Source: Bradyrhizobium cosmicum (lineage in GTDB: Bacteria; Pseudomonadota; Alphaproteobacteria; Rhizobiales; Xanthobacteraceae). Taken from it: a stretch of DNA of 64,000 nt. The notes under the pieces were generated by a model. That model was given only the letters and a program-made list of their open reading frames with translations. It searched no databases and had not been told where the DNA came from. The stretch lies in the NCBI RefSeq assembly GCF_007290395.2, contig NZ_CP041656.2, positions 3,720,001 to 3,784,000 of the forward strand. The letters run 5' to 3'. Positions 1-7,793 of this stretch are shown one piece after another (the stretch's first letter is position 1; each line of letters starts with the position of its first letter). The position numbers and the translations under genes were made by a program.

Positions 1-11
1 GGAGATGTATC

Positions 12-209
12 GTGAAGGAAGAGCACAACGTGACCGACAACCAACCGCCTGAGACTGTTTCTTCTGTTCGCAGGATGTATCAAAACTACGATCGAACCGG
101 CCATTTTGCCGCGCTCGATCTTCGTCGGGTACTTGGTGATCCGACTAAGGGCGTCGAGATATCGCCTTCGTGCGAGTACCTTATGGCAAGTAAAAGCCAT
201 CAAGGCTAA
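12..209 (+). CDS. hypothetical protein, 65 aa
   Basis: Small ORF starting with GTG, with GGAG seven bases upstream. No recognisable domain; the product is charged and soluble. It is the only plus-strand ORF at this end of the phage region, and it converges on the terminase gene, so it could be a moron-type cargo gene or a chance ORF. Function unknown. Confidence 0.3.
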   Translation: MKEEHNVTDNQPPETVSSVRRMYQNYDRTGHFAALDLRRVLGDPTKGVEISPSCEYLMASKSHQG

Positions 210-227
210 AGCCCTACAACGCCGCGG

Positions 228-1724
228 CTAGGATCCCATCCAGGCGCCGCCATCGTGCCCGCCACCCCAGAAGAACCCCCGCCGGCGCCGCGGCTTGTCC
301 CGCCGGTAGATTTGCTCGGCGAAGCGAAGCATCATCATCCCGTAGCGAGTGGCTGAGAGCAGATCGTCCCCCAGCTTCACGACCTTGCCGTCCTTGCGGT
401 GGTACAGCCGGAACTCCTCGAACCAGTCGAGCAGGGTGCTGAATACCTTCAGCTTGCCGGTTTCCATCCGGGTCAGCATGTCCATCAGCCCGGCCTCGAC
501 GCTGACAGAGCCGTCCGCAAACTGCGCGTGGACGTCCAGCACGTTGAGCTGCTGGGCCCGGTACTGCTCAGCCAGCGCCACGCCGGCGCCCTCCAGCGTC
601 TCCCGCCGTCCGTCACGGGGCCATGCCCAGGGCAGGGCGCCCCACGACCTGATTGCGCCAGCGTGCACCACCGGAGTGGCTTCCCGCAGCCTATGGGCCT
701 TGATCACATAGACGACGTCCTGGTCAGCATCCCAGGCGAGCTCGACCGCGGCAAAGGGGTGGTCCCAGCCGAAGTCCATGCCGCCGATCCGGTGCCAGTG
801 GGTAGGGATATCGAACGGCGCAACCGTGATCGACTCCTCCGTGACCGGGAAGATGCGGCCCGAGCCCAGGATAGGGACGCCCTTGGTGCGGGCGTCTCGC
901 TCATGGGCGGGATAGCTTGCGATGATCTTCTGCCGCTGTTCTGGAGTGTAGTGCTCTGCGTCGTCGATCGTCATAGACGTGTCGTGACGATCGGAGGACT
1001 TCTCGAGCAGGAAGCGCCTCACCACCTCAGACATGCCCAGCAGAGGGGTGAAGGTCAGCCAAACTGGCCCCTGGTGGAAGTTGGTGCGGGTCAGTCCTTC
1101 CGAATAGATGTCCTCAGGGGGCTCCTCGTCGAACCAGAGCCAATGCAACGTTTCGCCCTGCCACTTCTCACGGCCCTGCACGTAGGACTTGAGGCCGATC
1201 GAGCTTTGACCGGCTTGTACGTCACCACCACCGCCCCAGCGGACGACGATGCTGCCGACCAGATCGGAGACGCCGGCGCCCGGCGTCGTCTCGACGATAG
1301 CATCCTTGGGGATCGATCCGGTCCCGTGCTGTCCGACGCGGCCGAGCAGGATGCGTTGCGGATTGTCCCGCAATGTCTCGCCGGTCGGGCTGCCGACCCA
1401 CGCATAGGTCGGTTCATCGAAAACCTTACCCCTCCAATCGTCCGGGTATCGACCCGTCGCGTGCATCGCGGCCTCAAAACCGCCGGCGATCGTCTTGCCG
1501 ACCTGGTTGGCTGCGCGAAACAATCGCTCTCGATAAAGTTGGCCGGCTTCGTGAAATGCGCGCTGCTTGGGGTAGGGGCGGTAATACTTCAGACGGTTCT
1601 CAGTTAAGCGTCGATTTAGCTCCGCTTGCGCCTTCGCCAGCGCTTTGGCCTCTTTCTCGCTCAGATGCTTTTCGGCGGATGTCGTCGATGATTTCGCGGA
1701 GCTCTTCGTCGCCGACGTCGTCAT
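228..1724 (-). CDS. phage terminase large subunit
   Basis: DNA-packaging motor ATPase-nuclease of a tailed phage, 498 aa, a normal length for the family. An ATPase domain shows a Walker A-like ANQVGKT (about residues 72-78) and a Walker B LWFDEE (about 196-201). The C-terminal RNase H-like nuclease shows GGMDFGW (Asp about 317) and a late acidic motif LGDDLLS. It would cut concatemers and pump DNA into the prohead. The ATG start has GAGGAC upstream. Its first 125 bases overlap the small-subunit gene in another frame, yet the overlapped residues (a charged helix leading into YYRPYPKQ) look like genuine terminase sequence. Portal and head genes would be expected to the left, outside the window. 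Confidence 0.92.
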   Translation of the reverse strand: MTTSATKSSAKSSTTSAEKHLSEKEAKALAKAQAELNRRLTENRLKYYRPYPKQRAFHEAGQLYRERLFRAANQVGKTIAGGFEAAMHATGRYPDDWRGKVFDEPTYAWVGSPTGETLRDNPQRILLGRVGQHGTGSIPKDAIVETTPGAGVSDLVGSIVVRWGGGGDVQAGQSSIGLKSYVQGREKWQGETLHWLWFDEEPPEDIYSEGLTRTNFHQGPVWLTFTPLLGMSEVVRRFLLEKSSDRHDTSMTIDDAEHYTPEQRQKIIASYPAHERDARTKGVPILGSGRIFPVTEESITVAPFDIPTHWHRIGGMDFGWDHPFAAVELAWDADQDVVYVIKAHRLREATPVVHAGAIRSWGALPWAWPRDGRRETLEGAGVALAEQYRAQQLNVLDVHAQFADGSVSVEAGLMDMLTRMETGKLKVFSTLLDWFEEFRLYHRKDGKVVKLGDDLLSATRYGMMMLRFAEQIYRRDKPRRRRGFFWGGGHDGGAWMGS

Positions 1725-1992
1725 ACCGGTTGTCCTCGATGGTGTATTCCTTCGGAAGCACGCTGGCGATCAGCTTCAAATAATCACGCGGGTTTTCCCG
1801 ATAGACGATCTCGATTGCCGCCTGACCACGCGGAAGGCTGCCCGTGTTTTCCGCGGTGCCCCTCATATGGAAGTGATCCAACAGCGCCTGGATAAAATCG
1901 GCATGCAGCTTGTTGCGCGCACCTTTGTGGCGGCCGCCGTTTCCGCTGTTACCCGGCAGAAAGCGGCCGGTCTTTGCATCTTGCTCGGCCAT
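1600..1992 (-). CDS. phage terminase small subunit-like protein (DUF5681 type)
   Basis: A 130-aa protein with the N-terminal motif TGRFLPGNSGN followed by GGRHKGARNK, the typical opening of DUF5681 proteins encoded beside terminase large subunits. The position directly upstream of terL supports a DNA-recognition role in packaging (inference). The ATG chosen here shares its A with the stop of the preceding gene (TGATG), which implies translational coupling. Longer in-frame extensions upstream run through the previous gene and look unnatural. Confidence 0.7.
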   Translation of the reverse strand: MAEQDAKTGRFLPGNSGNGGRHKGARNKLHADFIQALLDHFHMRGTAENTGSLPRGQAAIEIVYRENPRDYLKLIASVLPKEYTIEDNRYDDVGDEELREIIDDIRRKASERERGQSAGEGASGAKSTLN

Positions 1993-2741
1993 CACTCCTC
2001 GTCGCCACGGTTGGGGTTGTTGCTGAACATGGAGCCAAGATCTTGGCTCTCGTCGTGCTCGACATATCCGCCGGGGTGGGTGTCCGCGGACTCGGATTCG
2101 CGCTCGAATGTCTCTAGCGCGTCGAGATCCGTTACGCCGTTCTTGTCGGTCGCCTTCTCCCAATTCGTACGGCCGCCCTTTTCTGCGGCCTCCACGTCGT
2201 TTCCGCCGAACGTCTTTCGAAGATACTGCGTAAGTATGTGCTCATGGTTCGGCTGCTCGTTGTAGCTCCTCTCAAAGACCTCGTGAGCGGCTTTGTCGTG
2301 CTTGCCGTCGGCGATCATATCGTCCAGGCGCTCGCTTTTGCCCACATGATCACGGGAAAGCTGCGCATACGTTTTATCGTCAATCGTGCCGTCGAGCCAC
2401 TTTTGTTCCAAAGCGTCAGCCTTGACCTTGCGCTCGGCAGATTTCCGACTCTCCGTAACGTCACCGGAATCTCGATCGCCGTCATAGCCGCGCGCTAGCG
2501 CCTCCAGATCCTTAAGGGAGCCATCGGCTTGCATCTCGGAAAAGACGTCCATCGGCATTTCGTCGAGCAACTGGTGCCAGAGATGCGCTTCATAGTCCTT
2601 GAATTCCTGCGGCGTCAGCTTGCCCGCTGAAAGCATGCTGTGCGCGTGCGCGATCGCAATATTGGCTCCGGTAAGGTTATCGTGCCATTCGGGATTGCGC
2701 TTGGCGAATGCGCTCCGCTTTAGAAGTTCTCGGCTCGTCAT
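1992..2741 (-). CDS. hypothetical phage protein, 249 aa
   Basis: Soluble, strongly charged and mostly helical, with an acidic C-terminus ending in repeated Glu/Asp. No catalytic motif or known domain recognised. It lies between the tail-collar gene and the terminase small subunit and is coupled to the latter by TGATG, so it belongs to the same late operon. A role in packaging or virion assembly is possible but unproven. Confidence 0.6.
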   Translation of the reverse strand: MTSRELLKRSAFAKRNPEWHDNLTGANIAIAHAHSMLSAGKLTPQEFKDYEAHLWHQLLDEMPMDVFSEMQADGSLKDLEALARGYDGDRDSGDVTESRKSAERKVKADALEQKWLDGTIDDKTYAQLSRDHVGKSERLDDMIADGKHDKAAHEVFERSYNEQPNHEHILTQYLRKTFGGNDVEAAEKGGRTNWEKATDKNGVTDLDALETFERESESADTHPGGYVEHDESQDLGSMFSNNPNRGDEE

Positions 2742-2750
2742 AGAGCGCCC

Positions 2751-3755
2751 CTACAGTTTGATGAAAGTCGTGGCGAGGATGGTGGGCTGCACAGTGCGGT
2801 GAGGATTGCCACCGCCCGTGTTCGCTGCATTGTTGATGGTGATGCCAGTTGTTGAACTCCCCGTATTTCCAGACGTGGCAGAGCCAAGGATACCAGCGCC
2901 CGCACCACTAGCGCCAAAGGAGATTGGCTGTTGGTAGGTGTGGGTATGACCAGGATCCGTCAGAGTGTTCGGATGCGTATGAGCGGGGATCTGTGCAGCC
3001 GTAAGGGTCAGGCTTTCTCCGCCTCCAGAAGCACCAAGCACGGTTGCAGCGGCTCCAAAATACGTTGCCGTAAGACGCCCCGCAGCCACGTTGCCCATGT
3101 CGTCAAGGCTTGCGACTATGCGACCGCGACAATCAGGCAAAGTGAGCTGTTTATTCGCTGCCCAATCCGCCGCAGCAGATGCTCCACGGCCACCCCCGAT
3201 AGCCAAATTTGCATCAGCGCTCCAGAGATACTGGAATAGGGCTTGCGCATCGAGGTTCGCGCGCTCGGTTGCCCCGGAGCTTGCGGAGCCGATCGTGCGG
3301 CCATTGCAGCGGACCCATCCGGTCAGCGTGTTGGTGCCGTAGAACTGCATGAAGGCGCCGGTTTGGAAGATCGTCGTGGGATCGACCGTTCCGCCCCCGC
3401 CACCCCCGCCGGAAGGACCGACAATCAGCAGATTGTCTTGAACGAGCTTCTGAGAGCCGTTCTTGTCGGTGAGGCGAATTTTGATACTGCCATCCGCACA
3501 GAACAGCTGCGGCACGCGGCCAGCGGCGTCGAGCGTCACCGGGTTCGGCCACGCCAGGGTGAGGCCAGTGTCCTGGTAACAGTTTTGCGGCGTTGACGTC
3601 GTGCCAGCCTGAATAAGGTACAGCTTGCCGCCGCTCAGCGGATGGGCGAGCTCGTCAAGCTGCTGCGTCATGCTGATGCCGGGGATGGTGCCGGCTGCAA
3701 ACGAGGGCGCGATGAACGCCAGACTGAACAACCAGGTCAGGAAGTGACGCTTCAT
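2751..3755 (-). CDS. phage tail fibre / tail-collar domain protein
   Basis: 334-aa structural protein. The C-terminal half has the tail-collar pattern: QIPAHTH, then a second PGHTHTY, then GGNPHRTVQPT and a terminal hydrophobic TTFIKL. The His pairs usually bind metal in collar and fibre tips. A Gly-rich linker near residues 115-122 separates an N-terminal domain (about 23-110). The N-terminus reads like a signal peptide (basic MKRH, a hydrophobic stretch, then SFAAG), which is odd for a virion protein. A role in host-cell contact is inferred from the family. Confidence 0.75.
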   Translation of the reverse strand: MKRHFLTWLFSLAFIAPSFAAGTIPGISMTQQLDELAHPLSGGKLYLIQAGTTSTPQNCYQDTGLTLAWPNPVTLDAAGRVPQLFCADGSIKIRLTDKNGSQKLVQDNLLIVGPSGGGGGGGTVDPTTIFQTGAFMQFYGTNTLTGWVRCNGRTIGSASSGATERANLDAQALFQYLWSADANLAIGGGRGASAAADWAANKQLTLPDCRGRIVASLDDMGNVAAGRLTATYFGAAATVLGASGGGESLTLTAAQIPAHTHPNTLTDPGHTHTYQQPISFGASGAGAGILGSATSGNTGSSTTGITINNAANTGGGNPHRTVQPTILATTFIKL

Positions 3756-3758
3756 GGC

Positions 3759-3962
3759 TCAGCCCTTCCGCATCACGGCTTTGTAAAGCTTGGTCGTATC
3801 CTCGCGGAGGATGGAGACCAGGTCCGAGATCTTCACGGGATTGAGGCGCGCACCTTCGATGCGATCGGCGATGCCTGCAATCAGCGAGGCAAAATTCTCA
3901 TCGGTTGAACCGTGGCTGATCTCGTAAACGAGATCTTCGTGCGGCTTGCTGTTGGACCTCAT
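3759..3962 (-). CDS. hypothetical phage protein, 67 aa
   Basis: Small helical protein without a recognised domain. Its ATG shares a base with the stop of the upstream ribbon-helix-helix-like gene (TGATG), and it ends three bases before the tail-collar gene starts, so it is part of the same operon. Function unknown. Confidence 0.5.
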   Translation of the reverse strand: MRSNSKPHEDLVYEISHGSTDENFASLIAGIADRIEGARLNPVKISDLVSILREDTTKLYKAVMRKG

Positions 3963-4159
3963 CAGGCCGCCCCCGCCATCGTCGCACGCGGGGAGGGGAT
4001 CACACCCTCCCGCCGCAGACGCTCAACGACCGTATCGCGGAGGAAGTTTGAGCGGGTGGTGAAGCTGGCTGCCGCTGAGCGATCGATGACCTCGAGCAGC
4101 TCAGGCGAGCACTTGAACACGGCCCGCTCTGTGAAGTGATCAGACGTTTGTTCGGACAT
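3962..4159 (-). CDS. small ribbon-helix-helix-like protein
   Basis: 65 aa. The pattern FKCSPELLEVIDRSAAASFTTRSNFLRD fits the strand-helix-helix layout of CopG/Arc-type DNA-binding proteins. I start it at the ATG opening MSEQTSD; a TTG 12 codons upstream is also possible. It could be an autoregulator or the antitoxin half of a pair, but no toxin-like partner is apparent in the 67-aa gene that follows. Confidence 0.5.
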   Translation of the reverse strand: MSEQTSDHFTERAVFKCSPELLEVIDRSAAASFTTRSNFLRDTVVERLRREGVIPSPRATMAGAA

Positions 4160-4334
4160 CTTGGTTCGCACCCGTGATTGATTTGGTGCGACCAATATAA
4201 GCTTGATGGGAATCCGAACAAAGATAAAAGATGAATTATATCAATTACTTGATGGGATCAAAGCAGACTAGCAGTTACAAGCCGGCATGTACGCCGCAAA
4301 TATCTCAGCAGGCCCCGTGCAGCACCCCAATCGG

Positions 4335-4484
4335 CTATACCCCTGGCTGCCCGCCGTAAATCCATCCAGCGACGGCAGCCATGCCGGTGCAGGCGAGCGC
4401 TGTTGAACTGCTACCGGCGAGCCCACCAACGACCATCCCACCCACTCCGAACAGAAAAGCGTAGATCAGGCGATTGCCGAGCAT
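4335..4484 (-). CDS. small two-helix membrane protein, 49 aa
   Basis: Starting at the ATG just after the stop of the 82-aa gene, the product is nearly all hydrophobic and Gly-rich, with two predicted membrane segments (about residues 4-26 and 30-45). The place in the phage and the size fit a holin-like or accessory lysis protein, but no lysozyme is seen nearby, so this is a guess. Confidence 0.45.
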   Translation of the reverse strand: MLGNRLIYAFLFGVGGMVVGGLAGSSSTALACTGMAAVAGWIYGGQPGV

Positions 4485-4486
4485 CG

Positions 4487-4735
4487 CTATATCTCCAGTT
4501 GCTCGCGCACCATGCACACGGCTGGCGGCGGCATCAACGCCAGACGGCGTTCGCATTCGGCCTTGGTCTTGTCTAAGTACTTGAGCCCGTCATGCCACCC
4601 AGGACGAGGCGCGCTGCCATAACGGAGCACGTATTCGATCCCGTCGACCTTGGGCGGGAATACGTCTCCGTTCGGCTGCTGAACCAAAGCCGCCCCTGCC
4701 GTGAGGGAAAGAACTGCTATCGTCAAAGCCTGCAT
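4487..4735 (-). CDS. small exported phage protein, 82 aa
   Basis: Begins with a short signal-like hydrophobic segment (TIAVLSLTAGAALV), followed by a polar domain with two Cys (in ECERRLA and VCMVRE) that could form a disulfide after export. It is coupled to the 49-aa membrane protein downstream. A pair of one exported and one membrane peptide recalls lysis (spanin/holin) modules, but sequence evidence is insufficient to name it. Confidence 0.45.
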   Translation of the reverse strand: MQALTIAVLSLTAGAALVQQPNGDVFPPKVDGIEYVLRYGSAPRPGWHDGLKYLDKTKAECERRLALMPPPAVCMVREQLEI

Positions 4736-4782
4736 TTTCGTCTCCTACCGAATTGCCAAACCGGTGCTTGTCTGACGCTAAG

Positions 4783-5139
4783 CTATTGATCAGACTCTAA
4801 ATCTCTTCCTTCTGAATGCGCTGTTGCTACCGCATTGCTACCAAAGGCCCTGAAAACCACCCCTCCAGGACGATCGCGCCGGACGCGCTGAGCCATTCGG
4901 GATGCAGCTCGGACAATTGCCCATCGGTGCTTTCTCGCCGGCTCACCTTCCAACCGCGGATAGACCCATCGCGCCAGTTCGGCCGTCGAGAGCTCGCTTT
5001 CGGGCATTGCCATGAATGCGCGCCAGATACGGCGTTGCACTCTGCCGGCGCCTCGCAAGTCAACAACTGGAACCGTTGCTCCGCTTGCGCCGGCCGCTGT
5101 TGGGGTCCTATTTCCGCTCTTCGCCATCCCTTTTCTCAT
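4783..5139 (-). CDS. hypothetical phage protein, 118 aa
   Basis: Basic protein containing a possible winged-helix-like segment (AELARWVYPRLEG then RAASRMAQRVRRD). It is transcribed away from the GTTCG repeat block immediately upstream and follows the RepA-like ATPase gene, so a DNA-binding or replication-associated role is plausible. An alternative start at the fifth codon would shorten it by four residues. Confidence 0.5.
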   Translation of the reverse strand: MRKGMAKSGNRTPTAAGASGATVPVVDLRGAGRVQRRIWRAFMAMPESELSTAELARWVYPRLEGEPARKHRWAIVRAASRMAQRVRRDRPGGVVFRAFGSNAVATAHSEGRDLESDQ

Positions 5140-5235
5140 GTTCGGATTGTTCGGACGTGTTCGGTTCGTGTTCGTGTTCGGATGTTCGTTCGGTTCGGGG
5201 GTTCTATAGAACCCCGAAACCCGAACATTACGAAC
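5140..5235. repeat. GTTCG iteron-like repeat block with palindrome (candidate phage origin or operator)
   Basis: Nine GTTCG pentamers on the plus strand begin at 5140, 5149, 5159, 5164, 5170, 5176, 5184, 5188 and 5193. Two inverted copies (CGAAC) start at 5222 and 5231. Between them is a perfect 12-bp palindrome GTTCTATAGAAC (5201-5212) flanked by G and C runs that extend the stem. The block fills the gap between the RepA-like ATPase gene and the 118-aa gene, the classic place for an initiator-binding origin or a repressor array. Confidence 0.6.
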
Positions 5236-6286
5236 ATGCGTTCCATCGATCCATGTACTCCCGGGCGAGACCTTTGGCTTTCAAGCCTGATCTAGCGTCC
5301 GTGAGGTCTGCTCGGCGTCTCTCTCCGATGCCTGCTTCTCTTGCCTTGGCGTTCCAGTCCTCAGTCAGCAGGCCTGCCTTGCCCGCTTCCTGGAGCAGCA
5401 AGAGCATGGTTCGCTGGTTTGGCGTAAGCTTGGGCTGGCGGCCTCGGGGGGCTTGCACCTCGTCCGTGGGCTCGACAATGTTGACCGTGATGGGGTCGCC
5501 GTCCTCGTCCAAGCCGAACTCATGTACTTTCGACTTGAAGGAAAACAGTGGGCCCTCTGGCGCATCGTTGGCCTTGCTGATGGTTGCGGTTTTGATGTCC
5601 TCGCCGCTGATTGTCACCAGCATATCGACGTCCCCCACGATTGCGCTGCTGCCTCGGGGGCCGCGCTCGGCCTCCTTGCCGGTATGCCCAACCAGCGCGA
5701 CGTGGGGGCCGCCCGTGACGTTCTTAATGCGCTGGATGTTGGCGAAGATGGCGCCGGCGTCCTTCGCCTGGTTCTCGTCTCCGCCGCCGGCCGCGATCAG
5801 CTTGGCCCATGTGTCGAATATGATCACGCCGGCGCCTGTCGCTTGGTCGTAGTCGGCCCCGTAGAACTCCGCCTCAACGTCAGCGATGGTGTCGAGAACC
5901 TTCCGCACCGAATCCGGCCGAACCAGATCGACAACCGCGGGGACAACGGCGATTGGCAGTCGCTCCAGTCCTCTGGTCTTAGCAATTGCCAGCAATCGAC
6001 GCCGGACGAGATCCGCCCGCTCCAATGCGAAATAAATCACCCCGGTTTGATGCTTACTGCGGTGGCCGAACCAATCTGAGCCGCTGGCGATCGCAACAGC
6101 AGCATCAGCCAGCAATGCGGACTTGAGGCTTCCAGGCGGCCCAACCCAAGCCGACGTTTCATCGTAGGCAAAAATGCCCTTGATGATATGCGACTTGCCG
6201 GCCTCTGTTGGGCAGCGAATTTTACCGAACAGTTCGAACGAGAACCCTTTCGGCGCCTGCACTACGTCGGGCGTTCTCATTCGCAC
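5228..6286 (-). CDS. RepA-like AAA ATPase (phage replication helicase type)
   Basis: 352 aa. A RecA-fold ATPase of the AAA_25/RepA kind: Walker A GPPGSLKS at about residues 49-56, Walker B GVIIFDTW near 155, and VGHTGK in the sensor region. The C-terminal ~70 residues (after PKLTPNQRTMLLLLQEAG) look like a winged-helix DNA-binding domain. Such proteins are hexameric helicases or initiators in phages and plasmids. It follows rusA and a small gene in one operon, overlapping the latter by 10 bp, and the GTTCG repeats lie at its 3' end. Confidence 0.8.
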   Translation of the reverse strand: MRMRTPDVVQAPKGFSFELFGKIRCPTEAGKSHIIKGIFAYDETSAWVGPPGSLKSALLADAAVAIASGSDWFGHRSKHQTGVIYFALERADLVRRRLLAIAKTRGLERLPIAVVPAVVDLVRPDSVRKVLDTIADVEAEFYGADYDQATGAGVIIFDTWAKLIAAGGGDENQAKDAGAIFANIQRIKNVTGGPHVALVGHTGKEAERGPRGSSAIVGDVDMLVTISGEDIKTATISKANDAPEGPLFSFKSKVHEFGLDEDGDPITVNIVEPTDEVQAPRGRQPKLTPNQRTMLLLLQEAGKAGLLTEDWNAKAREAGIGERRRADLTDARSGLKAKGLAREYMDRWNACS

Positions 6287-6498
6287 CTCATCAGCTCGGG
6301 ATAGACGAGCTCGAGCGCGCCCATTTCCTCGAGCTTAGAATCCACCTCGCTTGAAGAGAGTGTGCCGTTCTTGAGGGCGAGACCAAGGACCCTGCACTCA
6401 CTTTCCAGCCACCGCGCGCGGCTACACATGAAGCGGAGGCCGGCAAGCTGGAGCAACTTGCGGACTTTCGGATCGGATACCATGAGAGGGTGGCTCAA
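6277..6498 (-). CDS. hypothetical phage protein, 73 aa
   Basis: Small helical protein with no recognised domain. It starts two bases after the rusA stop and overlaps the RepA-like gene by 10 bp, so it is part of the replication-recombination operon. Function unknown. Confidence 0.5.
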   Translation of the reverse strand: MSHPLMVSDPKVRKLLQLAGLRFMCSRARWLESECRVLGLALKNGTLSSSEVDSKLEEMGALELVYPELMRCE

Positions 6499-6499
6499 T

Positions 6500-7003
6500 T
6501 CATCGCCCTCCAGCTAGAGTGCTGAAAGGTACGTTGTGCGCCACGACTTTTAGGGCCCTGGCGTTCTCCGCCGGGATGTTCGCCATCGGTCGCACCGTGA
6601 CAACCACTAAAGCCTGAGGCCCATAGCGCTTGTCCAGTGTCATCCGACAGATCAGGCTGTCGTCGCGATAGACCACGCCGTTGAGCGCGTCATTCCAAGC
6701 CTTCGCGATATTGTCGAGATCGGGCTTTTTGCCAGGCTTGATGTGACCAGTGTATGCCCGCGCCCGCTTGCGGTTGGACCACGATACCGGCACCGGGAAG
6801 ATGGCCCGCAGTACAAACTCAATAGGCTCATCCAGGGCAGGGCGCCCTGCGATCGCGTCCATCGCAGCGGTGCGGATCATGCCCTCATAGCTGCGGGTTT
6901 TCTCGGGGGTGTAGTGCCCGATATGACCGCCGCGGAGGAAAGCCCGTGCCCGGCCTTTTCCCTGGGGGGCGCCGGCGAGGGTGATGGTGATAGGCTCGCT
7001 CAT
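6500..7003 (-). CDS. rusA: RusA-type Holliday junction resolvase
   Basis: 167 aa. The family signature KPDLDNIAKAWNDAL then GVVYRDD is present, supplying the acidic residues that bind Mg2+ in RusA nucleases. The N-terminus (ITLAGAPQGKGRARAF) matches the usual first strand and loop. The enzyme resolves four-way junctions and branched DNA before packaging. It overlaps the upstream 63-aa gene by four bases (ATGA). Confidence 0.9.
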   Translation of the reverse strand: MSEPITITLAGAPQGKGRARAFLRGGHIGHYTPEKTRSYEGMIRTAAMDAIAGRPALDEPIEFVLRAIFPVPVSWSNRKRARAYTGHIKPGKKPDLDNIAKAWNDALNGVVYRDDSLICRMTLDKRYGPQALVVVTVRPMANIPAENARALKVVAHNVPFSTLAGGR

Positions 7004-7191
7004 GAGCGCACCTCACCGAAGGCGAGCTCCGCGATCGTGATGGCCGTTTGGGCCGGCAACGCGAATATCTCGGCGAGGTATTGCTTGCGAAGAGAGGCGA
7101 GAGCATATTCCGGGTTGTTCGAGCCGTCCGCCTGAACAGTTACCGGACAACCCCGTGCCGCCAGCGCGGGGTTTTCCATTTTGGAGGCCAT
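7000..7191 (-). CDS. hypothetical phage protein, 63 aa
   Basis: Short soluble protein lying between the excisionase-like gene and rusA; its stop overlaps the rusA start. No domain recognised. Operon position suggests an early-region accessory protein. Confidence 0.45.
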   Translation of the reverse strand: MASKMENPALAARGCPVTVQADGSNNPEYALASLRKQYLAEIFALPAQTAITIAELAFGEVRS

Positions 7192-7194
7192 GAC

Positions 7195-7383
7195 TTATGC
7201 AGCCTCCGTCTTGCGCGGGCTTTCCAGCATCTGCTCGAGGGCCTTAACGGGCACCTTCAGCAGCCGCCCGATCTTGATCGTTGGGATGTCCCCGCGCTCG
7301 GCAGCGGCATAAGCCGAGTTTCGGCAAAGCCCAAAGTAGCGCTTACCAGCCTCCGGAACACTGATCGTCAATTCATCCGACAT
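7195..7383 (-). CDS. excisionase-like helix-turn-helix protein
   Basis: 62 aa. The core SVPEAGKRYFGLCRNSAYAAAERGDIPTIKIGRLLKVP fits the MerR-like winged HTH of HTH_17/excisionase proteins. It would bend DNA at the att or control region, either directing excision or acting as a regulator. It is the first gene of the leftward early operon, divergent from the Arc-like gene and integrase, with operator-like repeats in its leader. Confidence 0.75.
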   Translation of the reverse strand: MSDELTISVPEAGKRYFGLCRNSAYAAAERGDIPTIKIGRLLKVPVKALEQMLESPRKTEAA

Positions 7384-7401
7384 TTGTTTCTCCTGAGTAA
7401 T

Positions 7402-7508
7402 GGGGTCATATCTGACCCCCTAGGCCCAAGAGATATGATTTGGAGGGATTCCGTCAAGCGGGGTCACAAATGACCCCACACATTTCTTGTGGGGTCACTT
7501 GCGGCCCC
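7402..7508. promoter_or_regulatory. three operator-like inverted repeats in the phage divergent control region
   Basis: Two 18-bp elements are perfect: GGGGTCA-TATC-TGACCCC at 7402-7419 and GGGGTCA-CAAA-TGACCCC at 7460-7477. A third, degenerate copy GGGGTCA-CTTG-CGGCCCC sits at 7491-7508. They lie between the excisionase-like gene (leftward) and the Arc-like gene plus integrase (rightward), so binding could control both promoters. The adjacent Arc-family protein is the obvious candidate binder (inference). Confidence 0.7.
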
Positions 7509-7553
7509 AACCATTTCGTGCCATCCTGTACTAGTTCGCAGGGAGATCAATGG

Positions 7554-7793
7554 GTGGCACGTAAAGCAACCGAAACTGTCCAACTGAAATTGCGGTTCAG
7601 CGAGGAGCTTCGGCGCAAGCTGGAAAAGGCCGCAGAACGCAATGAGCAATCGATGAATGCCGAAATCATTGCACGGCTGGAGGACTCCTTCCGCAAGCAA
7701 GAAATCCGCGACGTCATCCGAGAGGAAATGGCCGGTTTTTCAGACTTTTACAAAGTGCTTGGCGGCAACCCGCCGAAGGGAGAAAAGCAGTGA
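7554..7793 (+). CDS. Arc-family ribbon-helix-helix repressor
   Basis: 79 aa from a GTG preceded by GGGAGA with good spacing. The segment LKLRFSEELRRKLEKAAERN followed by EQSMNAEIIARLEDSF is the Arc DNA-binding fold: one beta strand, then two helices carrying the SMNAEI signature. It likely acts as the phage control-region repressor, given the palindromic repeats directly upstream. Its stop overlaps the integrase GTG, so the two are co-translated. In-frame codons upstream of the GTG run through the operator repeats and were left out. Confidence 0.8.
   Translation: MARKATETVQLKLRFSEELRRKLEKAAERNEQSMNAEIIARLEDSFRKQEIRDVIREEMAGFSDFYKVLGGNPPKGEKQ

Noticed and set aside
399..1607. Long plus-strand ORF opposite the terminase gene (402 aa)
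   Set aside because: It is the antisense shadow of a high-GC coding region; the minus-strand terminase has all family motifs.
5140..5235. CRISPR-like array
   Set aside because: The repeat unit is only five bases with 0-5 bp gaps; there are no spacers and no cas genes.
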